Positions 41,240 through 50,207 are shown, counted from the first letter of the stretch. The stretch: DNA of 64,000 bases from Actinophytocola sp050699915 (GCF_050699915.1 NZ_JBOHGA010000002.1:1-64000), one strand, 5' to 3'. Program-made: numbers and translations. The notes: generated from the letters alone by a model not told the origin.

Positions 41240-42283
41240 ATGAGCCTGGTCGATGTGCACACGGAGTGGGATCCACTCGAGGAGATCGTCGTCGGGACCA
41301 TCGCGGGCGCGCGAACACCGGTCGCGGACCGGAGCCTGATCGCCGTCGAGTACCCGGAGATGGCGGACGACCCGGAGCGGGTTCCGACCGGCCCGTATCC
41401 CGGCGACGTGGTCGAGCAGACCGAGGCCGAGCTCGAAGAGTTGGCGGGTCTGCTCACCGGCCTCGGCGTGACCGTGCGGCGGCCCGGCGGGCGCGACCAC
41501 AAGTCGATGGTGTCCACCCCGGATTGGAGCACGGACGGGTTCTACGACTACTGCCCGCGGGACGGGTTCCTCACGGTCGGCAACACGCTGATCGAGACCC
41601 CGATGGTGCTGCGGTCCCGTTTCCTCGAAGGGTTCGCCTACAAGGAACTGTTCCTGGAGTATCTCGAGAGCGGTACGCGCTGGCTGTCCGCGCCCAAGCC
41701 GCGGCTGACGGATGACATGTACGAGCCGAAAGCGCCGGCGGGACAGCGGTTGCGGAACCTGGAACCGGCCTTTGACGCGGCGAACATCCTCCGGTTCGGC
41801 ACGGACCTGCTCTACCAGGTCTCCGACAGCGGCAACCTGATCGGCGCGCGCTGGCTGCAGGCGGTACTCGGCGACCAGTACACGGTGCACCCCTGCGAGG
41901 GTTTGTACACGTCCACACACATCGACTCGACGATCGTGCCGCTGAAACCCGGACTCATGCTGGTGAATCCGGCGCGGGTCAACGAGGACAACATGCCCGA
42001 GTTCCTGCGCGGTTGGGACCGGATCGTCTGTCCGGAGCTGGTGGACACCGGGTTCGTCGGCGACCACCCGCATTCCTCGATCTGGATCGGGATGAACTTC
42101 CTGGTCGTCGCACCCGGAAAGGCCATTGTGGACAAGCGGCAGACGGGGCTCGTCCGGGAGCTGGAGCGCCACGACGTGGAGGTGATCCCGGCGCAGCTCA
42201 CCCACACCAGAACTCTCGGCGGCGGGTTCCACTGCGTGACGCTCGACGTGCGCCGCAAAGGCGAGCTCGCCACTTATCGGTAA
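41240..42283 (+). CDS. L-arginine:amine amidinotransferase (AGAT/StrB1 family)
   Basis: A 347-residue amidinotransferase with all three catalytic residues of the family: D179 in EPAFDAANI, H227 in THIDST and the nucleophilic C332 in GGGFHCVTLDV. It takes the amidino group from arginine through a cysteine adduct and gives it to an amine, leaving ornithine. Length equals that of StrB1/glycine amidinotransferase. ATG 41240 has GGGAGGGA upstream. Ficellomycin carries a guanidine on the azabicycle, so a matching job on the cluster product is likely. The ornithine released could be recycled by the RocD-like enzymes. The gene marks the right end of the cluster. Confidence 0.9.
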   Translation: MSLVDVHTEWDPLEEIVVGTIAGARTPVADRSLIAVEYPEMADDPERVPTGPYPGDVVEQTEAELEELAGLLTGLGVTVRRPGGRDHKSMVSTPDWSTDGFYDYCPRDGFLTVGNTLIETPMVLRSRFLEGFAYKELFLEYLESGTRWLSAPKPRLTDDMYEPKAPAGQRLRNLEPAFDAANILRFGTDLLYQVSDSGNLIGARWLQAVLGDQYTVHPCEGLYTSTHIDSTIVPLKPGLMLVNPARVNEDNMPEFLRGWDRIVCPELVDTGFVGDHPHSSIWIGMNFLVVAPGKAIVDKRQTGLVRELERHDVEVIPAQLTHTRTLGGGFHCVTLDVRRKGELATYR

Positions 42284-42421
42284 GCGCCTTCGGCATTTTT
42301 TAATTCGCGCTGAGAACGGTCAACGGAAAGCCCGCGGAGTCATGGGAACCGGGTAGGCCCCTTGGCTCGTAGGCGTCTGGCAGGCGTCCGGGCCGTCGTT
42401 GCGTCGCGCTGGGGTCGTGAC
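42284..42421 (+). terminator. weak possible terminator after the amidinotransferase
   Basis: Just past the stop, GCC-TTC-GGC is followed by a run of six T (about 42288-42301). The stem has only three strong pairs, so termination is uncertain. Nothing else is seen in this convergent gap. Confidence 0.25.
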
Positions 42422-43096
42422 TCAGGTCGCGGGACCGTACAACCGGGCGACGTCGGGCGAGTCGAGCCAGGCGCTGTAGGTCGGTGTCTGCGGCCAGCCG
42501 TCCGGGGAGTCCTGCCAGACTTCCTGCCGCCCGTAGGGCAACACGTCGGCCAGCGCGAACGTGAACGTGAGCTGTTCGACTCCGCGCCCGGACGTGTGCC
42601 AGGTGCGGTAGACGGCGTCGCCGTCGCGCAGGAAGACGTTGACCCCGAACCCGCCGCCGGCCGGCGCGTCGACGTCGGCGCCGAACGGGCTCTCGGCGGT
42701 GGAGTACCACGACATCTTGTTGCCGACGCGTTCGGCGTAGTCGAGGGCGGCCCCGATCGGGCCCTGGGTGACGATCACGAACCGGGCGTCGTAGTTGTCG
42801 AGGAAGTCCAGCCGGGTGAACGACGAGGTGAAGCTGGTGCAGCCGCCGCACTGCCACTCGGCGTCCTCCCACATGTGGTGGTAGGTGATCAACTGCGACC
42901 TGCCGCCGAAGATGTCGACGAGCCGGACCGGTCCCTCGGCCCCGACCAGGATGTACTCGGGCATCCGCACCATGGGGAGCCTTCTTCGTTGCGCGGCGAT
43001 CGCGTCGAGCTCCCTGGTGGCCGCCTTCTCGCGCACGCGCAGCTCGTCCAGTTCCTTGCGCCAGGCGTCGTGATCGACAACGGGTGGTGGGGTCAT
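42422..43096 (-). CDS. DUF899 (thioredoxin-like) family protein
   Basis: A 224-residue protein of the DUF899 family. It starts with a helical WRKELDELRVREKAATRELDAIAAQRRRLPMV, then LVDIFGGRSQLITYHHMW and the cysteine pair in WQCGGCTSF. The cysteines (CGGC) sit as in thioredoxin-like folds, but the reaction is not known. ATG 43096 is chosen because GGGAGA precedes it. Longer frames to 43258 lack support. The family is widespread in actinomycetes, and the gene is probably outside the biosynthetic cluster. Confidence 0.8.
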   Translation of the reverse strand: MTPPPVVDHDAWRKELDELRVREKAATRELDAIAAQRRRLPMVRMPEYILVGAEGPVRLVDIFGGRSQLITYHHMWEDAEWQCGGCTSFTSSFTRLDFLDNYDARFVIVTQGPIGAALDYAERVGNKMSWYSTAESPFGADVDAPAGGGFGVNVFLRDGDAVYRTWHTSGRGVEQLTFTFALADVLPYGRQEVWQDSPDGWPQTPTYSAWLDSPDVARLYGPAT

Positions 43097-43181
43097 GGTC
43101 GACGTCTCCCTTCGGTCCTCGACGCACCGTAACCCGAGCCGTCGTGTCCCTTCTTGAACAAAACGAGCACTCGTGTGGGCG

Positions 43182-43991
43182 TCAGGACGCGACGAGGTGG
43201 GCGATGGAGTAGGCGCGCCCGCCGGCGGTGGCGAGGCGGAACGCCGTGGCGGCGGCACGGTAGGCGGGGGAGAGCCGGCCCATGACGTCGTGCTCGGCGT
43301 CGAGGGTCCAGCCCGTGTCGTCGCCGGGCAGGGACCTGCCGTTGCGGGCGCCGGAGCGGAACGTCACGCCGGTCCTGGTGATGGGGTGTCGGCCGCCGAG
43401 TGCCACGTGGGGGTGGAAGTAGTCGGCCAGCACCTCGGTGCCGGCGCCGAACCGTGCGCGGGCGGCGGCGAAGAACGCGGTCACCTCGCCGCGTTCGAGA
43501 TACATCAGCACGCCTTCGGCGATCACCAGGACCGGCGTGCCGGCGGCGCAGACCCGGACCGGGACGTGGTCGGCCCAGGTCCGCTCGCCGACCGAGGTCG
43601 CCACCAGTGTCGTGGGGTCGTCGGGCAGCTCGGCGCGGCGCAGCTCGACGACCGCGGCGACGTCGACGCCGACCCAGGTGACGGTGTCGGGCACCGAGTC
43701 ACCGAGGCGTTGGCGCCGGGTACACAGCCCGATTCCCGCGGAGACGACCGTCCCGTGTGGATGCCGGCGGCAGAATCGTCCGGCCAGCCCGTCGATCAGC
43801 GCCGCCCGCCAGACCGCCCCCGCGACGTCCGTGCGCCCGGTGAGCATCTTCGACGCGGTGGCACCCGCCCGCGCGAGCAGCTCCACGGCGACCGGATCGG
43901 CGAACCCGGCCCGCGGCGCGTACTCCACGGCGTGAGCGCGGGCGAAGAGCGGCGAGTACAACGTCGACGCGACCGCGTCCAGCTCCGGCAT
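43182..43991 (-). CDS. LCM-type SAM-dependent methyltransferase
   Basis: A 269-residue member of the leucine-carboxyl-methyltransferase-like family seen in polyketide and unknown pathways. LTGRTDVAGAVWRAALIDGLAGRFC leads into the SAM loop (VVSAGIGLCTRRQRLG), followed by WVGVDVAAVVELRRAEL, and LVIAEGVLMYLERGEVTAFF as motif IV. Substrate unknown. ATG 43991 has GGGGAG upstream; GTG 44021 is an alternative. It follows dnaE2 on the same strand by about 60 nt. A longer frame that continues upstream is antisense-like noise over dnaE2. Confidence 0.78.
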   Translation of the reverse strand: MPELDAVASTLYSPLFARAHAVEYAPRAGFADPVAVELLARAGATASKMLTGRTDVAGAVWRAALIDGLAGRFCRRHPHGTVVSAGIGLCTRRQRLGDSVPDTVTWVGVDVAAVVELRRAELPDDPTTLVATSVGERTWADHVPVRVCAAGTPVLVIAEGVLMYLERGEVTAFFAAARARFGAGTEVLADYFHPHVALGGRHPITRTGVTFRSGARNGRSLPGDDTGWTLDAEHDVMGRLSPAYRAAATAFRLATAGGRAYSIAHLVAS

Positions 43992-44053
43992 GTCGGCCAC
44001 GCTCCCCACTGATCGGTCCACCACGTCAGCCTGCCTGCGCGGGACTGGGTGTT

Positions 44054-47000
44054 TCACCGGAAGTCGCGGGACCTGTGTGCGGTGTGGAGGTCGAGGGGTT
44101 GGAGTTGGTCGGCGTTGAGGCTGGCGGCGCCGGCGTTGTTCTGCAGGACCCCGCGGACGAGCAGGGCGGTGGCTTCGCGGGCGAGGCGGCGGTGGCGGGT
44201 CCAGAGGCCGGGGGAGCAGACGATGTTGAGCATGCCGGTCTCGTCCTCGAGGTTGAGGAAGGTGATGCCGCCGGCCGTCGCGGGACGTTGGCGGTGGGTG
44301 ACCGCGCCGCCGACGAGGATGCGGGTGCCGTCGGGGATCTCGGTGACGGCGGCGGTGGGGACGGCGCCGAGGCGGTCGAGCTGTTCGCGGAGGAACTGGA
44401 CCGGGTGGTGGTCGGGGGTGATGCCGGTGGCCCAGACGTCGGCCACCGTCAGTTCGATGGCGCTCATGCCGGGCAGGCCGGGGGCGGTGCCGGCGGTGGC
44501 GGTGCCGGGCAGGTAGTGCGGGCGGTCGCGGGCGACGGCGCCGGCGGTCCAGAGGGCCTGGCGCCGGTCCGGGCCGAACGCGCTGAACGCGCCCGCGGTG
44601 GCGAGTGCCTCGAGCTGGGGTTCGGTGAGGACGGTGCGGCGGCCGACGTCTTCCATGTCGCGGTACGGGCCGTTGGCGCGTTCGTCGACCAACGTCTGCG
44701 CGGGGTCGTCGCCGAGGTGGCGGACCGAGCCGAGGCCGAGGCGGACGGCGACGCCGCCGGTGCTGTCCGGGTCGGGTTCGACGGTGGCGTGGGTGAGGCT
44801 GGCGTTGATGTCCGGGCCCAGGGTGACCACGCCGTGCCGGCGGGCGTCGGCGACCAGGGACTGCGGTGAGTAGAAGCCCATCGGCTGCGCGCGCAGGAGC
44901 CCGGCGCAGAACGCAGCCGGGTGGTACAGCTTCAGGTGCGCGCTGGCGTAGACGATGAGGGCGAAGCTCATCGAGTGGGCCTCGGGGAAGCCGTAGCCGG
45001 AGAACGCCTCGACCTGGGTGTAGATCAGGTCCGCCAGCTCGCCGGTGATGCCGTTGGCGGCCGCACCGGCGTAGAAGCGGTCGCGAAGGCGTTCCATCTT
45101 GGCGCGGGAGCGTTTGGCGCCCATGGCGCGGCGGAGCTGGTCGGCCTCGGCCGCGGTGAAGTCGGCGACGTCGACGGCCATCTGCATGACCTGTTCCTGG
45201 AACAGCGGCACCCCGAGGGTGCGGTCCAGCGCCCCGGCCAGGAGCGGGTGTGCGTGCTCCCAGGGTTCGTCGTTGCGGCGCCGGATGTAGGGATGCACCG
45301 AGCCGCCCTGGATCGGGCCCGGCCGGATCAACGCCACCTCCACGACGAGGTCGTAGAACTCCCGCGGCCGCAGCCGGGGCAGCGTGCCGAGCTGGGCGCG
45401 ACTCTCCACTTGGAACACTCCGACCGCGTCGGCGGCGCAGAGCATGTCGTAGACCTTGGGGTCGGCGAGGTCGAAGTTCGCGATGTCCACGTCGACGCCT
45501 TCGTGCTCGGCGACGAGGTCGACGGCGTAGTGGATCGCCGACAGCATGCCGAGGCCGAGTAGGTCGAACTTGACCAGGCCGATCTGGGCGCAGTCGTCCT
45601 TGTCCCACTGCAGCACGGTGCGGTCGGCCATTCGGGCGTGCTCGACCGGCACCACTTCGGATACCGGTCGGTCGCAGATGACCATGCCGCCGGAGTGGAT
45701 GCCGAGGTGTCGGGGTGTGTCGCCGATCTGGTGTGCCAGCGCGAGCACGTCTTGCGGGATGGGGTGCTCCTCGTCGGCGGCGACCTTGGCGACCGGGCCC
45801 CAACGGTCGATCTGTTTGGACCAGGTGTCCTGCTGGCCGAGTGAGTAGCCCAGCGCCTTGGCCATGTCGCGGACGGCCGAGCGGGCGCGGTAGGTGACCA
45901 CGTTGGCGACCTGGGCGGCGTGGCGACGGCCGTGTTTGGCGTAGACGTACTGGATCGCCTCCTCGCGGCGGTCGGACTCGATGTCCACGTCGATGTCCGG
46001 CGGGCCGTCGCGCTCGGAGGCGAGGAAGCGCTCGAACAGCAGGCCCCACTTCACGGGGTCGGCGTTGGTGATCCCGAGGGCGTAGCAGACCGCGGAGTTC
46101 GCGGCCGAGCCGCGGCCCTGGGCGAGGATGTCGTTGCGGCGGCAGAACTCCACGATGTCCCACACGACCAGGAAGTAGCCGGGAAAGTTCAGCTCCTCGA
46201 TGATGCCGAGCTCGTGAGCCAGCTGTGTATACGCCTTCGGGTCCGCAGCACGGGGGCCGTAGCGGCGCGCGGCACCCTGGGCGACGAGCTCGCGCAGCCA
46301 GGTGATCTCGGTGTGTCCACTCGGGACGGGGAAGGGCGGCAGCTCGGGGGCGACGAGCTTGAGGTCGAACGCGCACTCCAACCCGAGCAGGGCGGCGCGC
46401 TGCACAGCACTGGGATGGCGGCGGAAGCGGCGGCTCATCTCCTCCCCGGTCCGCACATAGGCGGTGGGCGCGGGCGGGAGCCAGCCGTCCAGCTCGTCCA
46501 GGCTGCGCCGGGCGCGGACCGCGGCGACCGCGGCGGCGAGGTGGCCGTCGGAGGGTTGGGCGTAGTGCACGTTGTTCGACGCGATCACCCCGACGTCGAG
46601 ATCGTCGGCGATCGCGGCCAGCAGGTCGTTGTGCGTCGTGTCCAGCGGGTAGCCGTGGTCGATCAGCTCCACCATCACGTTCGCCCGCCCGAACCACCCG
46701 ACCAACCGCCGCAGCCGCGCCCACGCCGCCGCCGGGCCGGACGTGAACAGGGCGCGGCGGACCGCACCCTTGCGGCAGCCGGTGAGCACCACGCTGTGGC
46801 CGGCGAGCTCGTCGACGATCTCCTCGACGTCGTAGACCGGCCTGCCCTTCTCCGCGCCGCGCAGGTGGGCGTTGGAGATCACCCGGCACAGCCGCCGATA
46901 CCCCTCGACCTCCCGGCCGAGCAGCAGCAGGTGTTGCCCTTCCGGGTCGGCGACACCGTTCTGCGGGGCGGACAGGCCGAGGCTGAGCTCGGAGCCGTAG

Positions 47001-47374
47001 ACCGTGCGCATGCCGAGCTCACGGGCGGCGTCGGCGAACCGGACCACCCCGTACATGCCGTCGTGGTCGGTCAGCGCGAGCGCGTCCAACCGCGCCCGGG
47101 CGGCCTCCTCGACGAGCTGCTCCGGATGCGAGGCGCCGTCCAGGAAGCTGAAGTTCGAGTGCACGTGCAGCTCGGCGTACGGGACCCGAGGCAGGCCCGA
47201 GCACACGTCGTCCCAGTCATGCCGCTCGACCAGGTCCGGCGGCGGACCCGGGTAGCCCTCCCGCTGCCGCGACCACGCCGGCCCGTCCCCGCCATCCCCG
47301 GGCGGCGCCTCCACCCGCCCGGACAGCGCCCGCTCCAGCTCCGACCACGACCGCCCGCCGCTGTGAAACCCCAC
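44054..47374 (-). CDS. dnaE2: error-prone DNA polymerase III alpha subunit DnaE2
   Basis: A 1106-residue C-family polymerase. The N-terminus VGFHSGGRSWSELERALSG is the usual DnaE2 opening, which together with GGGAGCGGCGG upstream fixes GTG 47374 rather than ATG 47446. The PHP domain follows (AELHVHSNFSFLDGA, LALTDHDGMYGVV). The palm has the catalytic aspartates in PPDIDVDIESDRR (about 456-468) and CAQIGLVKFDLLGLGML. A helix-hairpin and OB-fold end the protein (FLNLEDETGMLNIV). It performs translesion synthesis during the SOS response, normally with ImuA'/ImuB, which are not in the window. A perfect SOS box lies upstream. Confidence 0.95.
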   Translation of the reverse strand: MGFHSGGRSWSELERALSGRVEAPPGDGGDGPAWSRQREGYPGPPPDLVERHDWDDVCSGLPRVPYAELHVHSNFSFLDGASHPEQLVEEAARARLDALALTDHDGMYGVVRFADAARELGMRTVYGSELSLGLSAPQNGVADPEGQHLLLLGREVEGYRRLCRVISNAHLRGAEKGRPVYDVEEIVDELAGHSVVLTGCRKGAVRRALFTSGPAAAWARLRRLVGWFGRANVMVELIDHGYPLDTTHNDLLAAIADDLDVGVIASNNVHYAQPSDGHLAAAVAAVRARRSLDELDGWLPPAPTAYVRTGEEMSRRFRRHPSAVQRAALLGLECAFDLKLVAPELPPFPVPSGHTEITWLRELVAQGAARRYGPRAADPKAYTQLAHELGIIEELNFPGYFLVVWDIVEFCRRNDILAQGRGSAANSAVCYALGITNADPVKWGLLFERFLASERDGPPDIDVDIESDRREEAIQYVYAKHGRRHAAQVANVVTYRARSAVRDMAKALGYSLGQQDTWSKQIDRWGPVAKVAADEEHPIPQDVLALAHQIGDTPRHLGIHSGGMVICDRPVSEVVPVEHARMADRTVLQWDKDDCAQIGLVKFDLLGLGMLSAIHYAVDLVAEHEGVDVDIANFDLADPKVYDMLCAADAVGVFQVESRAQLGTLPRLRPREFYDLVVEVALIRPGPIQGGSVHPYIRRRNDEPWEHAHPLLAGALDRTLGVPLFQEQVMQMAVDVADFTAAEADQLRRAMGAKRSRAKMERLRDRFYAGAAANGITGELADLIYTQVEAFSGYGFPEAHSMSFALIVYASAHLKLYHPAAFCAGLLRAQPMGFYSPQSLVADARRHGVVTLGPDINASLTHATVEPDPDSTGGVAVRLGLGSVRHLGDDPAQTLVDERANGPYRDMEDVGRRTVLTEPQLEALATAGAFSAFGPDRRQALWTAGAVARDRPHYLPGTATAGTAPGLPGMSAIELTVADVWATGITPDHHPVQFLREQLDRLGAVPTAAVTEIPDGTRILVGGAVTHRQRPATAGGITFLNLEDETGMLNIVCSPGLWTRHRRLAREATALLVRGVLQNNAGAASLNADQLQPLDLHTAHRSRDFR

Positions 47375-47419
47375 CCGCCGCTCCCGCCCCGGACCACGTC
47401 GCCGAGGGGAAGCCAGCGA

Positions 47420-47435
47420 TCGAACATGTGTTCGA
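47420..47435 (-). promoter_or_regulatory. SOS box (LexA site) of dnaE2
   Basis: TCGAACATGTGTTCGA matches the actinobacterial LexA consensus TCGAAC-N4-GTTCGA exactly. It lies 46 bases before the dnaE2 start, in the 134-nt divergent gap with the crotonase gene, so LexA should repress dnaE2 until DNA damage. Confidence 0.9.
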
Positions 47436-47508
47436 AGTATGTGCACGGGCCGACCCGTTCGTCAACACGCCGGTTGCACCGGGGCCGTCGGATGGCTAAA
47501 AGGTGACC

Positions 47509-48396
47509 ATGGCCTACGAAACGATCCTCCTCGACGTGACGAGCCCGGTAGCGACGATCACGCTGAACCGGCCGGACCAGCTGAACACGATCGTGCCGCC
47601 GATGCCGGAGGAGTTCGAGAACGCCATCACCAGCGCGGTGAACGACAGCTCGGTGAAGGTGATCGTCGTGCGCGGCGCCGGTCGGGCGTTCTGCGCCGGC
47701 TACGACTTCGGCGACGGGTTCCACCACTGGGACGACGTCTTCACCACCGACGGCAAATGGGACCCGGGCAAGGACTTCCAGGGCGCCTTCGGCTTCGGGC
47801 CGACCCAGCGGTTCATGTCGATGTGGCGGTGCCCCAAGCCGGTGATCGCCCAGGTGCACGGCTGGTGCGTCGGCGGCGGCAGCGACACCGCGCTGTGCGC
47901 CGACCTCGTCATCGCGGCCGACGACGCCCAGATCGGCACGCCGTACTCGCGGATGTGGGGCGCCTACCTGTCCGGCATGTGGATCTACCGGCTCGGCCTG
48001 ACCCGGGCGAAGGAGTACGCGCTCACCGGCAAACCGCTCAGCGGCGCCGAGGCCGCCGACATCGGACTGATCAACAAGGCCGTGCCGTTCGAGGAGCTCG
48101 AGGCCGAGGTCGCCGCCACGGCCACCCGACTGGCCAGCATCCCGGCCTCCCAGCTGGCGGCGATGAAGCTGATCGTCAACCAGGCCTACGACAACATGGG
48201 CCTGGCCTCCACGCAGACCCTCGGTCCGATCCTGGACGGCCTCATGCGCAACACCCCCGACGCCCACCGGTTCATCGAGCTGGCCGAGACCGACGGCGTC
48301 CGCGCCGCGGTCGCCCGCCGCGACGGCCCGTTCGGCGACTACAGCCAGGCCCCGGCCGACGGCAAGCCCGACCCCGGCCACGTCATCGAACCCTGA
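47509..48396 (+). CDS. enoyl-CoA hydratase/isomerase family protein
   Basis: A 295-residue crotonase-fold enzyme. The two oxyanion-hole segments are GRAFCAGYDF and GWCVGGGSDTALCADL, followed by QIGTPYSRMWGAY and AKEYALTGKPLSGAEAADIGLIN. An insertion around residues 70-95 (HHWDDVFTTDGKWDPGKDF) is longer than in plain hydratases and typical of an actinobacterial subgroup of unknown substrate. ATG 47509 has AAAGGTG upstream; GTG 47503 is possible. It diverges from dnaE2 and is not obviously SOS-linked. Confidence 0.85.
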   Translation: MAYETILLDVTSPVATITLNRPDQLNTIVPPMPEEFENAITSAVNDSSVKVIVVRGAGRAFCAGYDFGDGFHHWDDVFTTDGKWDPGKDFQGAFGFGPTQRFMSMWRCPKPVIAQVHGWCVGGGSDTALCADLVIAADDAQIGTPYSRMWGAYLSGMWIYRLGLTRAKEYALTGKPLSGAEAADIGLINKAVPFEELEAEVAATATRLASIPASQLAAMKLIVNQAYDNMGLASTQTLGPILDGLMRNTPDAHRFIELAETDGVRAAVARRDGPFGDYSQAPADGKPDPGHVIEP

Positions 48397-48417
48397 CCTC
48401 GGCTCGGGCCGCGGGTG

Positions 48418-49452
48418 TCACACCGTGATGACGATCTTTCCGTGGGCGTGACCCTCGACCATGTGCTGGATGGCCGCGGGAGTCTCGCTCAGCGGAAAGG
48501 TCCGCTCGACGGCCGGCGTGACGGTGCCGGACTCGACGAGCTCGGTGAGCGCGACCAGGTCGCGCGCGTTCTCCGAGCTGGCGAGCATGCGTAGGTTCTG
48601 GCCGACGAACAGCGACAGCACGGGCGCCCGGAGGGAGCGGTCGAAGCCGCCGAGCCACCGGCCACCGGTCTCCGACCCGACGATGACCAACGTGCCGTGG
48701 GGCGTGAGGGCGCGCCGAAGGTGGGTCAACGAGCGGTGCCCGCCGATGTCGAGGATGACGTCGTAGCGTTGCCCTCGAGAGGTGATGTCCTCGCGCGTGT
48801 AGTCGATGACATGGTCGGCGCCGAGGGACCGGACGAGGTCCAGCTTGGCTGTCCGGCACACACCGGTGACCTCCGCGCCGAAGGCCTTGGCGATCTGCAC
48901 GGCGAACGTCCCCACGCCGCCGGACGCGCCGATGACCAGGACGTGCTGTCCAGCCTGTACTCGCCCGCTGTCGCGAAGGCCCTGTAGGGCGGTGAGAGCG
49001 GAGATGGGGGCGGCGGCGGCCTGTTCGTAGCTGAGGTTCTTCGGCTTCGGGGCGATCTTGTGCTGCTTGACGACGGCGTACTCGGCGAAGCTGCCCTCGG
49101 CGATGCCGTACACGTCGTCACCCGGCCGCACGGCTGTCACGTCGTTGCCGACGGCCTCGACGCGCCCGGCGAACTCCGCGCCTCGGACGCGTGTCTTGGG
49201 TGTCCGAACCCCGTAGCCCGCCAGCCGAAGCGGGTAGGGGAGGCCGGCCATGATGTGCCAGACGCCGCGGTCCACGCCGGCCGCGTGCACCCGCACCAGC
49301 ACCTCGTCGTCGGCGATCTCGGGCCGGCCGATCTCGGCGAGCCGCAGGACGTCCAGGGCCTCGCCGTACTCGTCCTGGACGATCGCGCGCATCGTCTGCG
49401 CCTCGGCCGCGGGTGGTGCCGCCGCCGGTCTGCTGCTCTGCTCGGTACCCAT
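48418..49452 (-). CDS. NAD(P)-dependent medium-chain dehydrogenase (quinone-oxidoreductase-like)
   Basis: A 344-residue MDR enzyme of the zinc-free quinone-oxidoreductase group. RGAEFAGRVEAVGNDVTAVRPGDDVYG opens the GroES-like part. The cofactor fold carries GASGGVGTFAVQIAKAFGAEV, and later LGADHVIDYTRED. It reduces quinones or enones with NADPH. It diverges from a TetR-family gene, and three 13-bp palindromes lie in the shared promoter, so it is almost certainly the regulator's target. A role in handling an inducing electrophile is plausible. Confidence 0.87.
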   Translation of the reverse strand: MGTEQSSRPAAAPPAAEAQTMRAIVQDEYGEALDVLRLAEIGRPEIADDEVLVRVHAAGVDRGVWHIMAGLPYPLRLAGYGVRTPKTRVRGAEFAGRVEAVGNDVTAVRPGDDVYGIAEGSFAEYAVVKQHKIAPKPKNLSYEQAAAAPISALTALQGLRDSGRVQAGQHVLVIGASGGVGTFAVQIAKAFGAEVTGVCRTAKLDLVRSLGADHVIDYTREDITSRGQRYDVILDIGGHRSLTHLRRALTPHGTLVIVGSETGGRWLGGFDRSLRAPVLSLFVGQNLRMLASSENARDLVALTELVESGTVTPAVERTFPLSETPAAIQHMVEGHAHGKIVITV

Positions 49453-49465
49453 TCTCTCTCACTCC

Positions 49466-49509
49466 CTTACGTTGTAAGCTTACGTCGTAAGGTACGCTTA
49501 CACTGTAAG
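49466..49509. promoter_or_regulatory. triple palindromic operator for the TetR regulator
   Basis: Three copies of CTTAC-N3-GTAAG lie at 49466-49478, 49479-49491 and 49497-49509, with inner triplets GTT, GTC and ACT. They fill the 89-nt gap between the divergent dehydrogenase and TetR genes, covering where both promoters must be. This is a textbook TetR operator layout with cooperative sites. Confidence 0.85.
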
Positions 49510-49541
49510 CAAGTCAAGGTGACGAAGGCGGGAGTAGGCGG

Positions 49542-50207
49542 ATGACCGACCCGGGCGCGCAGCGTCGAGGCCGTTTGAACCGGGACCGGGTACTGCGTGC
49601 CGCGGTGGCCCTGGCGGACGCGAGTGGGATCGAGTCGCTCACCATGCGCAAGCTGGGCGTGGAGCTGGGTGTCGAGGCGATGTCGCTGTACCGGCACGTG
49701 GCCAACAAGGGCGACCTGGTCGACGGCATGATCGACATCGTCTTCGGCGAGATCGACCTACCCGCCGACGGCACCGCCTGGCGCCCGGCCATGCGCGCAC
49801 GGGCGATCTCGGCCCGCGCGGCCATGTCGCGGCATCGCTGGGCGGTCGGTCGCATGGAGTCCCGCACCACGCCCGGCGCCGCGACACTGCGCCACCACGA
49901 CGCCGTGCTCGGCATCCTGCGGGCGGCGGGGTTCTCGGTCCCGTTGGCCGCGCACGCCTACTCCGTCCTGGACAGCTACATCTACGGCTTCGCGATCCAG
50001 GAGCCGAGCCTTCCCTTCGAAGCCGGAGACGACATGGCGAAGGTGACCCAGGCGATCATGGCGAGGTTCGCCTCCGGCGAGTATCCCCACCTCACCGAGA
50101 TCGCCGTCGAGCACGTCCTGCAGCCCGGGTACGACTACGGCGACGAGTTCGAGTACGGACTGGACCTCATCCTCGACGGTCTCGAACGAGCGCTCCGCAC
50201 GAGCTGA
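49542..50207 (+). CDS. TetR-family transcriptional regulator
   Basis: A 221-residue repressor. The N-terminal helix-turn-helix is LNRDRVLRAAVALADASGIESLTMRKLGVELGVEAMSLYRHVANKGDLVDGM, of the TetR/TetR-C group (the SLYRHV recognition helix). The C-terminal ligand domain begins about residue 75 and includes AHAYSVLDSYIYGFAIQE. It most likely represses itself and the divergent dehydrogenase by binding the three palindromes between them. The inducer is unknown. Confidence 0.9.
   Translation: MTDPGAQRRGRLNRDRVLRAAVALADASGIESLTMRKLGVELGVEAMSLYRHVANKGDLVDGMIDIVFGEIDLPADGTAWRPAMRARAISARAAMSRHRWAVGRMESRTTPGAATLRHHDAVLGILRAAGFSVPLAAHAYSVLDSYIYGFAIQEPSLPFEAGDDMAKVTQAIMARFASGEYPHLTEIAVEHVLQPGYDYGDEFEYGLDLILDGLERALRTS

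Noticed and set aside
10061..42283. Search for transposase or integrase genes at the duplicated block borders
   Set aside because: None found by eye; duplication appears to lack an adjacent mobile element.
43992..46889. Very long minus-strand frame reading upstream of the methyltransferase
   Set aside because: It lies inside dnaE2 in another frame, and its composition is the Arg/Pro/Gly-rich pattern produced by GC-rich codon bias.
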